From Clostridia bacterium (lineage in GTDB: Bacteria; Bacillota; Clostridia; UBA1381), in NCBI GenBank assembly GCA_017380475.1, contig JAFODX010000070.1:1-10530 (forward strand): 10,530 nucleotides of DNA. Direction: 5' to 3'. The notes under the pieces are model-generated. The model did no database searches and had not been told where the DNA came from. It saw nothing but the letters and a program-made list of their open reading frames with translations. The position numbers were made by a program, and so were the translations under genes. Of this stretch, positions 1-6,842 are shown in pieces (position 1 is the first letter of the stretch; each line of letters starts with the position of its first letter).

Positions 1-216
1 AAACAAAGCCTCTGCTACTTTTGAAATGCCGTACTTTGTTGCATTGATATAAATATCGTCTTTGCCGTCGAACCAGTAGTAGATACTGCCGTATGAAATT
101 TTTGTTTCTTTACACAAATCACGAACAGAAGTGTTCTCAAGACCGTGTTTTACAAGATAATCAAAGGCAGTAGTAAGAAACTCTTTTTTTACATCCTTTG
201 TGTTTTGCTCTCGCAT
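1..216 (-). CDS. TetR/AcrR-family transcriptional regulator, N-terminal part (cut by window edge)
   Basis: Reading leftward from the ATG at 216-214 gives 72 residues with no stop before the window edge, so the C-terminal ligand-binding domain is missing. The visible part is a TetR-type DNA-binding domain: a first helix with AFDYLVKHGLENTS, then the helix-turn-helix at about residues 29-50 (TSVRDLCKETKISYGSIYYW), followed by FDGKDDI, where the family usually has F.sKe.L. The start has a good ribosome binding site (AAAGGAG) upstream. TetR proteins are usually dimeric repressors, often autoregulatory and controlling a neighbouring transporter or enzyme; the target cannot be read here because the downstream gene lies outside the window. 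The family call is firm and the ligand is unknown. Confidence 0.9.
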   Translation of the reverse strand, partial: MREQNTKDVKKEFLTTAFDYLVKHGLENTSVRDLCKETKISYGSIYYWFDGKDDIYINATKYGISKVAEALF

Positions 217-317
217 ACAACTAAACTCCTTTAACATTTTTATAAGTTGCATAATTTGAGTGAAATGCCTGATGTAATTTAGGTTTGTCAATATTCTTCG
301 GCATAATTCCTTCACAT

Positions 318-346
318 ATTATATCATCGGTTTTGAGTTGTGTCAA
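318..346 (-). promoter_or_regulatory. Consensus sigma-A promoter for the tetR-family gene
   Basis: On the minus strand a perfect -35 TTGACA (346-341) and a perfect -10 TATAAT (323-318) are separated by 17 bases. This places the start near 311 and gives a leader of about 95 bases before the TetR ATG. An imperfect inverted repeat, GTTG-TGT-CAAC with outer GTTT/AAAC arms (about 331-353), overlaps the -35 box and could be an autoregulatory operator. The promoter is seen directly; the operator is inference. Confidence 0.75.
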
Positions 347-420
347 CGAAACAAACAGGAAACAAGTTCGAAAAAGCAAAATGAACAAATTTTCCGATGT
401 GATGTGTGCATTTTTGCCAA

Positions 421-446
421 TGAAAAATCTACCATACGGTGGATTT
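421..446 (-). terminator. Probable intrinsic terminator of the wall-protein operon
   Basis: A hairpin with arms 425-433 and 438-446 and a four-base loop (ATAC) begins five bases beyond the stop codon of the 222-residue gene. On the minus-strand transcript it is followed by a run of five U (427-423), as in a rho-independent terminator. One C-A mismatch interrupts the stem in that orientation. It separates the wall-protein operon from the downstream TetR promoter. Confidence 0.6.
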
Positions 447-450
447 CAGA

Positions 451-1119
451 TTATTCAGTTACGTTTTGAAGTTTCTGGATATACCGCTTATATTCACGGT
501 TATTTACTTTAATAGAAACTTCTGGGTTTATGTTGTAAATTTCGTTCATAATTGAAACTACGTTTTTGACACTGTAATCGTGGATACACATAAATGCACA
601 ATCACCGTCTTTTGTTTCAACATAGAACATATCAAGCCCTGAAACCATTGCCTGTTTCGATTTTTTGGACGAATGCTCGAACGGGTAAAGTGCCTTTAAA
701 AACCGCTTTCCCGATTCGGTCATATTACGCTTTATGAACTCCTTTGTTCCTACAAGCATAGTTTCAATATCGTCTGCTTCAACCGAAACAATGGTTGTTT
801 TTGCAGGTTTAAGGTCAGACAGAAGTCCACTGTCTGATGAATAGGGCAGGAAACTGTTATCCCATTTCTTCAGATATACGGTATTGCCTTTGATTTTAAG
901 TGATGTTCCGAAAACTGTATTACCCTTAATTAAAAGCAGTATAATGAATATAACTGCGGCAATAAGGAACAGGATTCCAAACACCCGTCTGTCGGTTGCA
1001 ATATCGAAAAATCCCATACAGATTGAAAACAGTGCAAGCACAGTATAGATGACTATAAGTGCAGTGGTACTGCCTCGTTTTTTGAGATTAACCGTTGCGG
1101 TAACAGAATTTAATGCCAT
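451..1119 (-). CDS. Small membrane protein of unknown function, second gene of the wall-protein operon
   Basis: The product is 222 residues with ATG at 1119 and an AAAGGG-type ribosome binding site. I do not recognise the family. Residues 1-16 are polar and basic (LKKRG), followed by two close hydrophobic helices at about 17-38 and 46-65. The remaining 155 residues are a soluble, mixed alpha/beta region, probably cytoplasmic because both short ends near the membrane are basic. The layout resembles PH-like (bPH) membrane proteins, in which two helices precede a small beta domain, but this is only a resemblance. Only 21 bases separate it from the stop codon of the upstream NlpC/P60 protein, so the two are almost certainly co-transcribed and may act together at the envelope. 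A terminator follows directly. Confidence 0.8.
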   Translation of the reverse strand: MALNSVTATVNLKKRGSTTALIVIYTVLALFSICMGFFDIATDRRVFGILFLIAAVIFIILLLIKGNTVFGTSLKIKGNTVYLKKWDNSFLPYSSDSGLLSDLKPAKTTIVSVEADDIETMLVGTKEFIKRNMTESGKRFLKALYPFEHSSKKSKQAMVSGLDMFYVETKDGDCAFMCIHDYSVKNVVSIMNEIYNINPEVSIKVNNREYKRYIQKLQNVTE

Positions 1120-1140
1120 ATTATCAACAACCCTTTCTCA

Positions 1141-3792
1141 TTAGTATACACGCCTGCCGCCACAGAACTGCGATGCATAATACGGTGTATCTATAGACTG
1201 ATAACTTACTACAGCACCTGTGTACGGAGCATGAATCATATACCCGTCTCCTACATAAAGACCAACGTGGTGAACATCGCCGTTATCCTCGAAGAATACA
1301 AGGTCTCCGGGCATAAGCTGTTCACGGGTTACGTATGCACCTTGTTTGAACTGGTCCTGTGATACTCGGTTGATAGTAATACCGAGAGAATTATAAACAT
1401 ACTGCACAAGTCCGCTGCAGTCAAATCCGCCGGGGGTTGTTCCGCCCCATACGTACGGTACACCGAGATATTTCTGTGCCTCTGCAACTGCTGCTCCGCC
1501 GATTGTCGGGTCGTAAAGTGACATAGGTGTTCCGTTATAAACAGTTGTTTCAAGACTTCTGTCACGTAATGTCGGTGTTGCTGAGCCAAGGAAGAATTCA
1601 ACACGCTCCTGCTGTTGTGCAAGGTACTTGTAGTAGGCAACACTCTTGACCTGTTTTTCTGTTATTTTCTTCTTTTTGGCGGTTACAACCTTGCCGTTGG
1701 AGCTTATCTGCTCAACATCAATGATTTCTTCACCATAGAAGTACAACAAGCCCATTTCTTCGTCTTCATATACCGGATAGAATTTTTCGCCGTCTTCGAG
1801 AATGTATTCTGTTATAACAGGCTCGGGAAGCTCTACTGTTGCAACAATCATTTCCTGAGTCTTGAATACATCCTGTGTTCCGTTTCTGAGTGCTGTGAGG
1901 TATATGTAATATGTTCCGGGGTCAATGTTGTTTACTGTCAATTTGTTTGTATCGTTGATTGTTTCTGAAAGCATAAGCTTGCCTTCTTCATTGTAAACAT
2001 CCAGAACAAATGTTGAATATAAATCGGTTTGCCACTCCACATCAATGTAGTCGTTGTCAGTAACTATAGCAGAATCTGTTGCGACTAAAGTCAATGCGTT
2101 TTCTGGTGCTTCGCCGTATCTTACAGTAAACTCGTTTGCTGCAGATGTTGCAGTGCTTGATGCTGAACTTACGGATACTGTGTAGTCCTTACCTGCGGTA
2201 AATAAATCAGAAGGGAAGGAGAGTGTTGTGCTGTCCGTTTTTATGAAACTGTTGACAACATATGCATCATCCTCAATCGAATAAACTGATACGTAGTATT
2301 CGTCCGCAAATTTTTCTGTAAGCTCAATTGTCAGATCATTTCCGGCAGGGATTGTTGTTTCATTAAGCGGTGCTGCGATTTGCGGTGTTACTAACTCTGC
2401 CTGTGCAAGTGCTGAATCCGTATCTTCTGTATCAAATACGAATGTTGAGGCATCTGTAATGTCATAGTCTGCCTCGGTTTCAAAAACGAATACTTCTGTT
2501 TCAGGTGAAACTGTTTCAATATCCGCAGGCTGAGTTGTAAGCTCTGCATTTGATTTTGAGCATACGATACTTGTATATATATTGAATGCTCCGTCAACGT
2601 ATGTAGATATACCGACTGAGCTTGTTTTACTGCCAAAGCATTCATTTTCTGCATTATCCAGAAGTTTCTGGTAAATCAGGAAAATGTCATAGCCTTCTTC
2701 GTGCTGTGCACCGTCCATGGTGTGCGTGTAACGGTTATCACGTGCAAGCTCGTGATATTTAGGCTGTGAAACCATATCTTCAGCCTTGACATAAAGCTCA
2801 TTGTCTATGTTGAGTGCGTCAAGCCCCTGCTTTGAACGCTGTACATTTATGATATCAATAAGCTCGCAGGCACGCAGATATGTACTGTTTGTGAGCGTAA
2901 CATCGCTCTTTGTATAAGGGTTATACATAACCGCATCTATTTCACCGTCACGGTTTTTGAATATACGGAAATCCGCATTCTCCATATAGCTGTGAGCAAG
3001 GAGATAATCATCGCCTTCGGCAATGTCACCGAATGAGAAGTTATCGCTGTTTGTAAAGAACGCACATACTCTGTTTTCTTTAACGCCTACCATCATAAAC
3101 TTTGCCGGGTCGCTGTTATATACATACCAGTCAAAGTCATAGTCACTTTTGTCAATTCTCTGCGGCTGACCGAAGTTATCAACAACAAATGCAATGTTTG
3201 CTCCGATTTTAACCGAGCCGTCAGCAACTGAGAATGAAACATCCTGAACGAACAAATCATAAAGCACATCAACAAGTGTTGCACAACTGCTCCATGTTAT
3301 GAGTTTGTCAGGCTCTGTGCCGTATGTACCCTGAATGATTTCGTGTTTTATCATAAATGCATATGCGGCACGGTTTTCTTCTGAAACGAGAGCGTTATCG
3401 TAACAGTTGTTCATTATTTCGTCTATCTCATCAGAAGTCAATGCGTATGAATAATCGTAACTGAGTATGGTTTTATAAAGGATTGTAAGTGCGTCTTGCT
3501 TTCTTATGGCAACAGCATCAGAAACATATGCCGCTTCATCAGTGTTCTTGAAACCAAGCATTACGGCTTTGCCAAGATTTTTGTCGCCACAATTGCTGAT
3601 TAACGCATCAGGAACAACAACTTCCTGTCCTGAAAGCTTTTCGTATAAAGCAACTGCCTGTGTGAGCATATCTTTTTCCGAAACAGTACTGTCTTCTGCA
3701 AAAACTGTCGTAGCAGAAGCAAGACCTGTTGCCAATGCAGCGGAAATAAGTGATATCTGCAGTTTTGACAGCTTGTTCTTATCAGCCAACAT
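1141..3792 (-). CDS. Exported multidomain cell-wall protein: SLH-like region, CAP domain and C-terminal NlpC/P60 peptidase
   Basis: The product is 883 residues with ATG at 3792 behind GAAAGGACTGAGG. Residues 1-32 are a signal peptide (basic start, hydrophobic core, cleavage probably after VFA). Residues about 36-185 look like divergent SLH repeats, a module that anchors proteins to wall polymers. Residues about 192-300 resemble the CAP-associated N domain (VVDNFGQPQRID, then DFDWYVYN). Residues about 305-412 fit a divergent CAP/SCP domain (ELIDIINVQRSKQGL, THTMDG). An acidic, Thr/Glu-rich linker follows (about 413-465), then two beta-rich FN3-like segments (about 468-655) and a Lys-rich linker. 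Residues about 765-883 are an NlpC/P60 domain with catalytic Cys792 in GFDCSG, His842 in HHVGLY and His854 in MIHAP. NlpC/P60 enzymes cut stem-peptide bonds in peptidoglycan, so this is probably a surface peptidase for wall growth or turnover. The peptidase call is firm; the SLH and FN3 assignments are by pattern only. Confidence 0.9.
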   Translation of the reverse strand: MLADKNKLSKLQISLISAALATGLASATTVFAEDSTVSEKDMLTQAVALYEKLSGQEVVVPDALISNCGDKNLGKAVMLGFKNTDEAAYVSDAVAIRKQDALTILYKTILSYDYSYALTSDEIDEIMNNCYDNALVSEENRAAYAFMIKHEIIQGTYGTEPDKLITWSSCATLVDVLYDLFVQDVSFSVADGSVKIGANIAFVVDNFGQPQRIDKSDYDFDWYVYNSDPAKFMMVGVKENRVCAFFTNSDNFSFGDIAEGDDYLLAHSYMENADFRIFKNRDGEIDAVMYNPYTKSDVTLTNSTYLRACELIDIINVQRSKQGLDALNIDNELYVKAEDMVSQPKYHELARDNRYTHTMDGAQHEEGYDIFLIYQKLLDNAENECFGSKTSSVGISTYVDGAFNIYTSIVCSKSNAELTTQPADIETVSPETEVFVFETEADYDITDASTFVFDTEDTDSALAQAELVTPQIAAPLNETTIPAGNDLTIELTEKFADEYYVSVYSIEDDAYVVNSFIKTDSTTLSFPSDLFTAGKDYTVSVSSASSTATSAANEFTVRYGEAPENALTLVATDSAIVTDNDYIDVEWQTDLYSTFVLDVYNEEGKLMLSETINDTNKLTVNNIDPGTYYIYLTALRNGTQDVFKTQEMIVATVELPEPVITEYILEDGEKFYPVYEDEEMGLLYFYGEEIIDVEQISSNGKVVTAKKKKITEKQVKSVAYYKYLAQQQERVEFFLGSATPTLRDRSLETTVYNGTPMSLYDPTIGGAAVAEAQKYLGVPYVWGGTTPGGFDCSGLVQYVYNSLGITINRVSQDQFKQGAYVTREQLMPGDLVFFEDNGDVHHVGLYVGDGYMIHAPYTGAVVSYQSIDTPYYASQFCGGRRVY

Positions 3793-3832
3793 ACCTCAGT
3801 CCTTTCTGTAGTAATCATAATATAACTATTTT

Positions 3833-3861
3833 ATTATATCAAAAAAATGTGTAGTTGTCTA
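3833..3861 (-). promoter_or_regulatory. Sigma-A promoter for the wall-protein operon
   Basis: On the minus strand, -35 TAGACA (3861-3856) and a perfect -10 TATAAT (3838-3833) are 17 bases apart. They sit about 40 bases upstream of the ATG at 3792, leaving a short leader that carries the ribosome binding site. The prfA promoter lies about 90 bases away, pointing in the opposite direction. Confidence 0.7.
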
Positions 3862-3951
3862 TAGTTTTTAACGATTTTTTTATGAATTGTGAAAAATAGT
3901 ATGATATTTTTATGAAAATGGGGAAAATATGTAAAAAATGTGTCTGCCAGC

Positions 3952-3980
3952 TTGACAATTAACGAGAAAAAAGGTAAAAT
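3952..3980 (+). promoter_or_regulatory. Sigma-A promoter for prfA
   Basis: A perfect -35 TTGACA (3952-3957) and -10 TAAAAT (3975-3980) with a 17-base spacer. Transcription would start near 3987, about 35 bases before the prfA ATG, with GAAAGG at 4005-4010 as the ribosome binding site. Confidence 0.75.
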
Positions 3981-4022
3981 TGTCATTAGTGAAAGTAACA
4001 TTTTGAAAGGTTTGATTAACAG

Positions 4023-5093
4023 ATGCTGGAAAAGCTTAAATCACTTGAGGAACGGTTTTTAACTGTTTCAGAGCTTATCTCTGACAGTGAAGTTATTGCC
4101 GACCGCGACAGGTGGCGTGATTTGTGCCGTGAACACAGTGAACTTACGCCAATAATTGATGAATATAACAAGTACAAAGAGTATATAAAAACGATAGAGG
4201 AGGACAAGGCACTCATCGAAATCGAGGAGGATAAGGAACTCCTTGAAATGCTTAAGTCTGACCTTGCCGAGGCAGAAAACAATGCCGGAAAGAGTGAAGA
4301 GGAAATCAAGTTCCTGCTGATACCGAAAGACCCGAACGACGAGAAGAACGTTATTATGGAAATACGAGGCGGAACGGGTGGCGAAGAAGCTGCACTCTTT
4401 GCAGGAAGCCTTATGCGTATGTATTCTATGTATGCCGATTCACAGGGTTGGAAGCTTGAAATACTAAGTTCGAACGCAACCGAGCTTGGCGGATATAAGG
4501 AAATTTCGTTTTTGATAGAGGGCAAGGGTGCGTATTCACGGCTTAAATACGAAAGCGGTGTTCACCGTGTTCAGCGTGTACCTGAAACCGAATCAGGTGG
4601 AAGAATACACACTTCTGCTGTTACTGTTGCGGTGTTGCCTGAAGTTGAAGAGGTTGAGTTTGAAATTAACCGTAACGATTTGAGAATAGACGTTTTCCGT
4701 GCCGGAGGCCCCGGCGGTCAGTGTGTCAATACGACGGATTCTGCGGTCAGAATTACGCACATCCCGACGGGCGTTGTCGTATCTTGTCAGGACGAAAAAT
4801 CACAGCTTCAGAACAAGGAAAAAGCTATGAAAATCCTGCGTTCGAGGATATACGAGGCTATGGAGGCAGAACGCAACAAAGAAATTGCAGATGAACGTAA
4901 ATCTCAGGTGGGTTCAGGTGACAGAAGCGAGAGAATAAGAACGTATAATTTCCCGCAGAGCCGTATAACAGACCACAGAATAAATCTTACAATATACAAG
5001 CTGGAACAGTTCTTGAACGGTGAGCTTGATGAGGTGATTGAGGCACTTATAACAAGCGACCGTGCAGCGAAACTTTCCGCAGGAACAGAGTAA
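4023..5093 (+). CDS. prfA: Peptide chain release factor 1 (RF1)
   Basis: The product is 356 residues, the normal length for bacterial RF1. It recognises UAA and UAG stop codons in the ribosomal A site and triggers release of the finished protein. The N-terminal third is a charged helical domain (about 1-95), followed by the conserved [17 protein letters not shown] (about 114-130). The stop-codon-reading PxT element is P187-E-T189 in [15 protein letters not shown], which identifies RF1 rather than RF2 (SPF). The catalytic GGQ is at 231-233 ([17 protein letters not shown]), with Cys where many RF1 proteins have His directly after GGQ. The C-terminal [13 protein letters not shown] is also typical. 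In many bacteria the methyltransferase gene prmC follows prfA; here a DUF1294 membrane protein follows after 11 bases, so prmC must lie elsewhere if present. The assignment is very secure. Confidence 0.98.
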   Translation: MLEKLKSLEERFLTVSELISDSEVIADRDRWRDLCREHSELTPIIDEYNKYKEYIKTIEEDKALIEIEEDKELLEMLKSDLAEAENNAGKSEEEIKFLLIPKDPNDEKNVIMEIRGGTGGEEAALFAGSLMRMYSMYADSQGWKLEILSSNATELGGYKEISFLIEGKGAYSRLKYESGVHRVQRVPETESGGRIHTSAVTVAVLPEVEEVEFEINRNDLRIDVFRAGGPGGQCVNTTDSAVRITHIPTGVVVSCQDEKSQLQNKEKAMKILRSRIYEAMEAERNKEIADERKSQVGSGDRSERIRTYNFPQSRITDHRINLTIYKLEQFLNGELDEVIEALITSDRAAKLSAGTE

Positions 5094-5104
5094 AGGAATA
5101 AGCT

Positions 5105-5575
5105 ATGCAGAATTTTGAAAATTCACCTGAAGCAATTGTTATAAAAGACGCACTGCGTGAGTTTTTTATGGGAATTATAGAGAATATAAAAGGTGCATTT
5201 ATAGGCTTTGCCGAATGGATTATGTCTGTCAGAATCAATCTGCCTCCTATGCTTAAATTTTTCGGTAACGGAAAATTCAATGCCCTTATTCTGATAATTG
5301 TCTTTGGGTATATTATTTTTGCAAATATTAAGACGTATATTCTTTTTAAAAAGGATAAACAGTATGCACAGGAAGATGAATACAGAATCCCGGAATGGAG
5401 ACTCCTGGCAAATATATGGCTTGGCGGTGCAATCGGTGCAATGTTTGGAATATACAAACTGCGACATAAAACAAGACACAAAAGCTTTGTTGCATCGGCT
5501 TGGATTTGCTCTTTTCTGTATCTCTTGCTGTTCAGTGTAATATTTGGATTTTTGTCTTTTTGGACTTTTTTGTAA
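5105..5575 (+). CDS. DUF1294-family integral membrane protein
   Basis: The product is 156 residues; its AAGGA ribosome binding site overlaps the prfA stop codon, so it is probably co-transcribed with prfA. Three hydrophobic helices are visible at about 59-80, 100-117 and 128-155. The segment from 69 to 127 carries the DUF1294 signature: D84-K85 with A88, then R94-I-P-E97, LL, G107-G108, and R120-H-K-T123 followed by a Phe. Ordinary DUF1294 proteins are about 80-120 residues; this one has an extra N-terminal stretch of about 55 residues with an amphipathic helix (about 12-38). The function of DUF1294 is not established. The family call is fairly secure and the biological role is unknown. Confidence 0.85.
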   Translation: MQNFENSPEAIVIKDALREFFMGIIENIKGAFIGFAEWIMSVRINLPPMLKFFGNGKFNALILIIVFGYIIFANIKTYILFKKDKQYAQEDEYRIPEWRLLANIWLGGAIGAMFGIYKLRHKTRHKSFVASAWICSFLYLLLFSVIFGFLSFWTFL

Positions 5576-5600
5576 AAACAAAATATTTTAACGGATAATA

Positions 5601-5629
5601 TTGACTAATACAAAAAAATGTGTTATTAT
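5601..5629 (+). promoter_or_regulatory. Extended -10 sigma-A promoter for eutS-eutP
   Basis: -35 TTGACT (5601-5606) and -10 TATTAT (5624-5629) with a 17-base spacer and a TG at 5621-5622 that makes an extended -10. Transcription would start near 5636. It lies in the 104-base gap after the DUF1294 gene and shows that eutS-eutP can be expressed without prfA. I saw no riboswitch or antiterminator hairpin pair in the short leader of the kind that controls some ethanolamine operons. Confidence 0.65.
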
Positions 5630-5679
5630 AATATCAGATAGGTTTTGAGTTATAAACATTTATATACAGGAGAAACAAA

Positions 5680-6060
5680 ATGGATATTAAGGATTTAATT
5701 CCTGATAACGAGGGTAAGCTTCGTATAATTCAGGAGCTTGTACCGGGTAAACAGGTGACACTTGCACACGTTATTGCAAGCCCTGACCCGATAATGTATC
5801 AGAAGCTTGGTCTTAACCCGGATATAGATTTTTCGGGCAGTGCAATCGGTATACTTACTGTAAGTCCTGCCGAGACTGCAATTATTGCGGCAGATATCGC
5901 AACAAAATCGGGAAATATTGATTTGAGCTTTGTTGACCGTTTTTCCGGAACACTTATAATCACAGGTCTTATTTCAGATGTTGAGTCAGCTTTAAAAGCT
6001 ATTTGTGATTATGTAAGCGAAAGACTTGGATTCAGCGTTTGCGAGTTGTCCAGAACATGA
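5680..6060 (+). CDS. eutS: EutS/PduU-type bacterial microcompartment shell protein
   Basis: The product is 126 residues with AGGAGA at 5668-5673 and ATG at 5680. EutS and PduU are circularly permuted BMC-domain proteins that form hexameric tiles in the shell of ethanolamine- or propanediol-using microcompartments. The match is strong: RIIQELVPGKQVTLAHVIA at 15-33, SAIGILTVSPAETAIIAADIA at about 54-75, then FVDRFSGTLIITG and a C-terminal VCELSRT. EutS usually starts at about the MDKERIIQE position, so the first dozen residues here are a short extension. The gene overlaps eutP by four bases (ATGA), indicating translational coupling. No other eut or pdu gene is in the window. EutS rather than PduU is my preference from the end of the protein, but the two are hard to tell apart. 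Confidence 0.93.
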   Translation: MDIKDLIPDNEGKLRIIQELVPGKQVTLAHVIASPDPIMYQKLGLNPDIDFSGSAIGILTVSPAETAIIAADIATKSGNIDLSFVDRFSGTLIITGLISDVESALKAICDYVSERLGFSVCELSRT

Positions 6061-6509
6061 GGAAAATAATACTTGTCGGACGCAGTGAGGCAGGGAAGAC
6101 CACACTCACTCAGGCACTCAAGGGCGAAAAAATAACGTACCATAAAACACAGTACGTCAATCGCTTTGATGTTATAATCGACACACCGGGCGAGTACATA
6201 CAAACAAAAAATCTCGGCAATGCACTTGCAATGTATACATTTGAGGCAGATGTTGTCGGAATTTTAGTGTCGGCGAGAGAACCATATTCGTTGTTCCCGC
6301 CTGCAGTTACGCCTGTGTGTAACCGTGATGTTGTCGGAATAATAACACAGATAAACAACAAAGGTGCGGATGTTGCACAGGCAAGAAGATGGCTTGAACT
6401 GGCAGGTTGTCGTACAATTTTTGAGGTTGACAGCAAAACGGGCGAGGGTATAGCTGATATTTTTGAATATTTACGTGAAGAAAAAGACGTTATGCCATGG
6501 GAAGCATAA
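6057..6509 (+). CDS. eutP: EutP/PduV-family P-loop GTPase-like protein
   Basis: The ATG at 6057 overlaps the eutS stop as ATGA and gives 150 residues. I prefer it over a TTG 18 bases upstream because EutP proteins begin directly with the P-loop strand (MRKIILVGRS). The P-loop is G8-RSEA-G13-K14-T15, the G3 motif is D42-T-P-G45, and SKTGEGI at 126-132 fits G5. The expected TKxD/NKxD guanine-reading motif appears as T97-Q-I-N100, or possibly the displaced NKGAD at 101-105, so nucleotide specificity may differ. EutP and PduV accompany shell proteins in ethanolamine and propanediol microcompartments; PduV is associated with the shell, and Salmonella EutP has been reported to have acetate kinase activity. 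Which role applies here is unknown. Confidence 0.92.
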   Translation: MRKIILVGRSEAGKTTLTQALKGEKITYHKTQYVNRFDVIIDTPGEYIQTKNLGNALAMYTFEADVVGILVSAREPYSLFPPAVTPVCNRDVVGIITQINNKGADVAQARRWLELAGCRTIFEVDSKTGEGIADIFEYLREEKDVMPWEA

Positions 6510-6510
6510 T

Positions 6511-6545
6511 AAAAACTGTTACAATGAGAGTGTAACAGTTTTTTT
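6511..6545 (+). terminator. Strong intrinsic terminator after eutP
   Basis: A perfect stem ACTGTTAC/GTAACAGT (6515-6522 and 6532-6539), extended by A/T pairs on both sides, with a loop of at most nine bases and a T run through 6545. It starts two bases after the eutP stop codon. The A run on its left means it could also stop transcription on the other strand. It closes eutS-eutP as a two-gene unit. Confidence 0.93.
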
Positions 6546-6568
6546 GTGCCCGAAAGCTACTTGTCTAT

Positions 6569-6597
6569 AACCAATTAAGCGGTTTTTGCATAGTATA
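6569..6597 (+). promoter_or_regulatory. Candidate mother-cell sporulation promoter (sigma-K/sigma-E type) for cotJABC
   Basis: AACC (6569-6572) and CATAGTATA (6589-6597) are 16 bases apart. This fits the sigma-K pattern mACm-16/17-CATAnnnTA, and the -10 also partly fits sigma-E (CATAcaaT). In Bacillus subtilis the cotJ operon is sigma-E controlled, so either mother-cell factor is plausible. No convincing sigma-A promoter was seen in this gap. The factor assignment is inference from motif and context. Confidence 0.5.
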
Positions 6598-6626
6598 AAG
6601 TACAACAAAGAAAGGAGATTGTTTTT

Positions 6627-6842
6627 ATGGAACAGAATAATTGTTGTATGCACGAAGAGAATATGTGCAAATACCCAAAATGTGGCTGTCTCGGTTACGG
6701 ATATGTCCCTGTGCAGGAACTCTCGTGCGTGTATGATTGCAACTGTGCAATCAAAAACGGCACAATTTTCCCGGAACTGGCTTTAGATATATGCGAATAC
6801 GGAAAAGTGTGCAAGAAATGGGGAGGTACAAACAATGACTAA
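6627..6842 (+). CDS. cotJA: Spore coat protein CotJA, cysteine-rich form
   Basis: The product is 71 residues with a strong AAGGAGA site at 6612-6618. CotJA is a small coat-associated protein made in the mother cell and works with CotJC in the inner coat. The family core is visible: GYVPVQE at about 25-31 and AIKNGTIFPEL at about 41-51. Around this core are ten cysteines (6, 7, 14, 19, 21, 34, 38, 40, 56 and 62), 14 percent of the protein, far more than the core requires; they could cross-link or bind metal in the coat. The last 20 residues after FPEL are also longer than in minimal CotJA proteins. It overlaps cotJB by eight bases, so the two are translationally coupled. Confidence 0.85.
   Translation: MEQNNCCMHEENMCKYPKCGCLGYGYVPVQELSCVYDCNCAIKNGTIFPELALDICEYGKVCKKWGGTNND

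Noticed and set aside
287..292. Second TTGACA on the minus strand as another tetR promoter
   Set aside because: No acceptable -10 box lies 16-18 bases downstream; the promoter at 318-346 is far better.
285..512. 75-codon plus-strand ORF across the tetR promoter and the terminator
   Set aside because: It has no ribosome binding site and its sequence is not protein-like. It spans a consensus promoter and a terminator of the other strand and overlaps the end of a real gene.
1615..1968. 117-codon plus-strand ORF opposite the wall protein
   Set aside because: It is antisense to the firmly assigned NlpC/P60 protein, with biased Cys/Phe/Tyr content typical of a shadow frame and no ribosome binding site.
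4016..4525. 169-codon minus-strand ORF opposite prfA
   Set aside because: Ser-rich shadow of the acidic RF1 coding sequence, with no start signals.
5560..5600. Possible terminator after the DUF1294 gene
   Set aside because: Only a weak A/T-only hairpin (TTTTGT/ACAAAA) without a following T run; not enough to call.
6039..6056. Upstream TTG start for eutP adding six residues
   Set aside because: The ATG at 6057 overlaps the eutS stop as ATGA and starts the protein exactly at the family's usual position.
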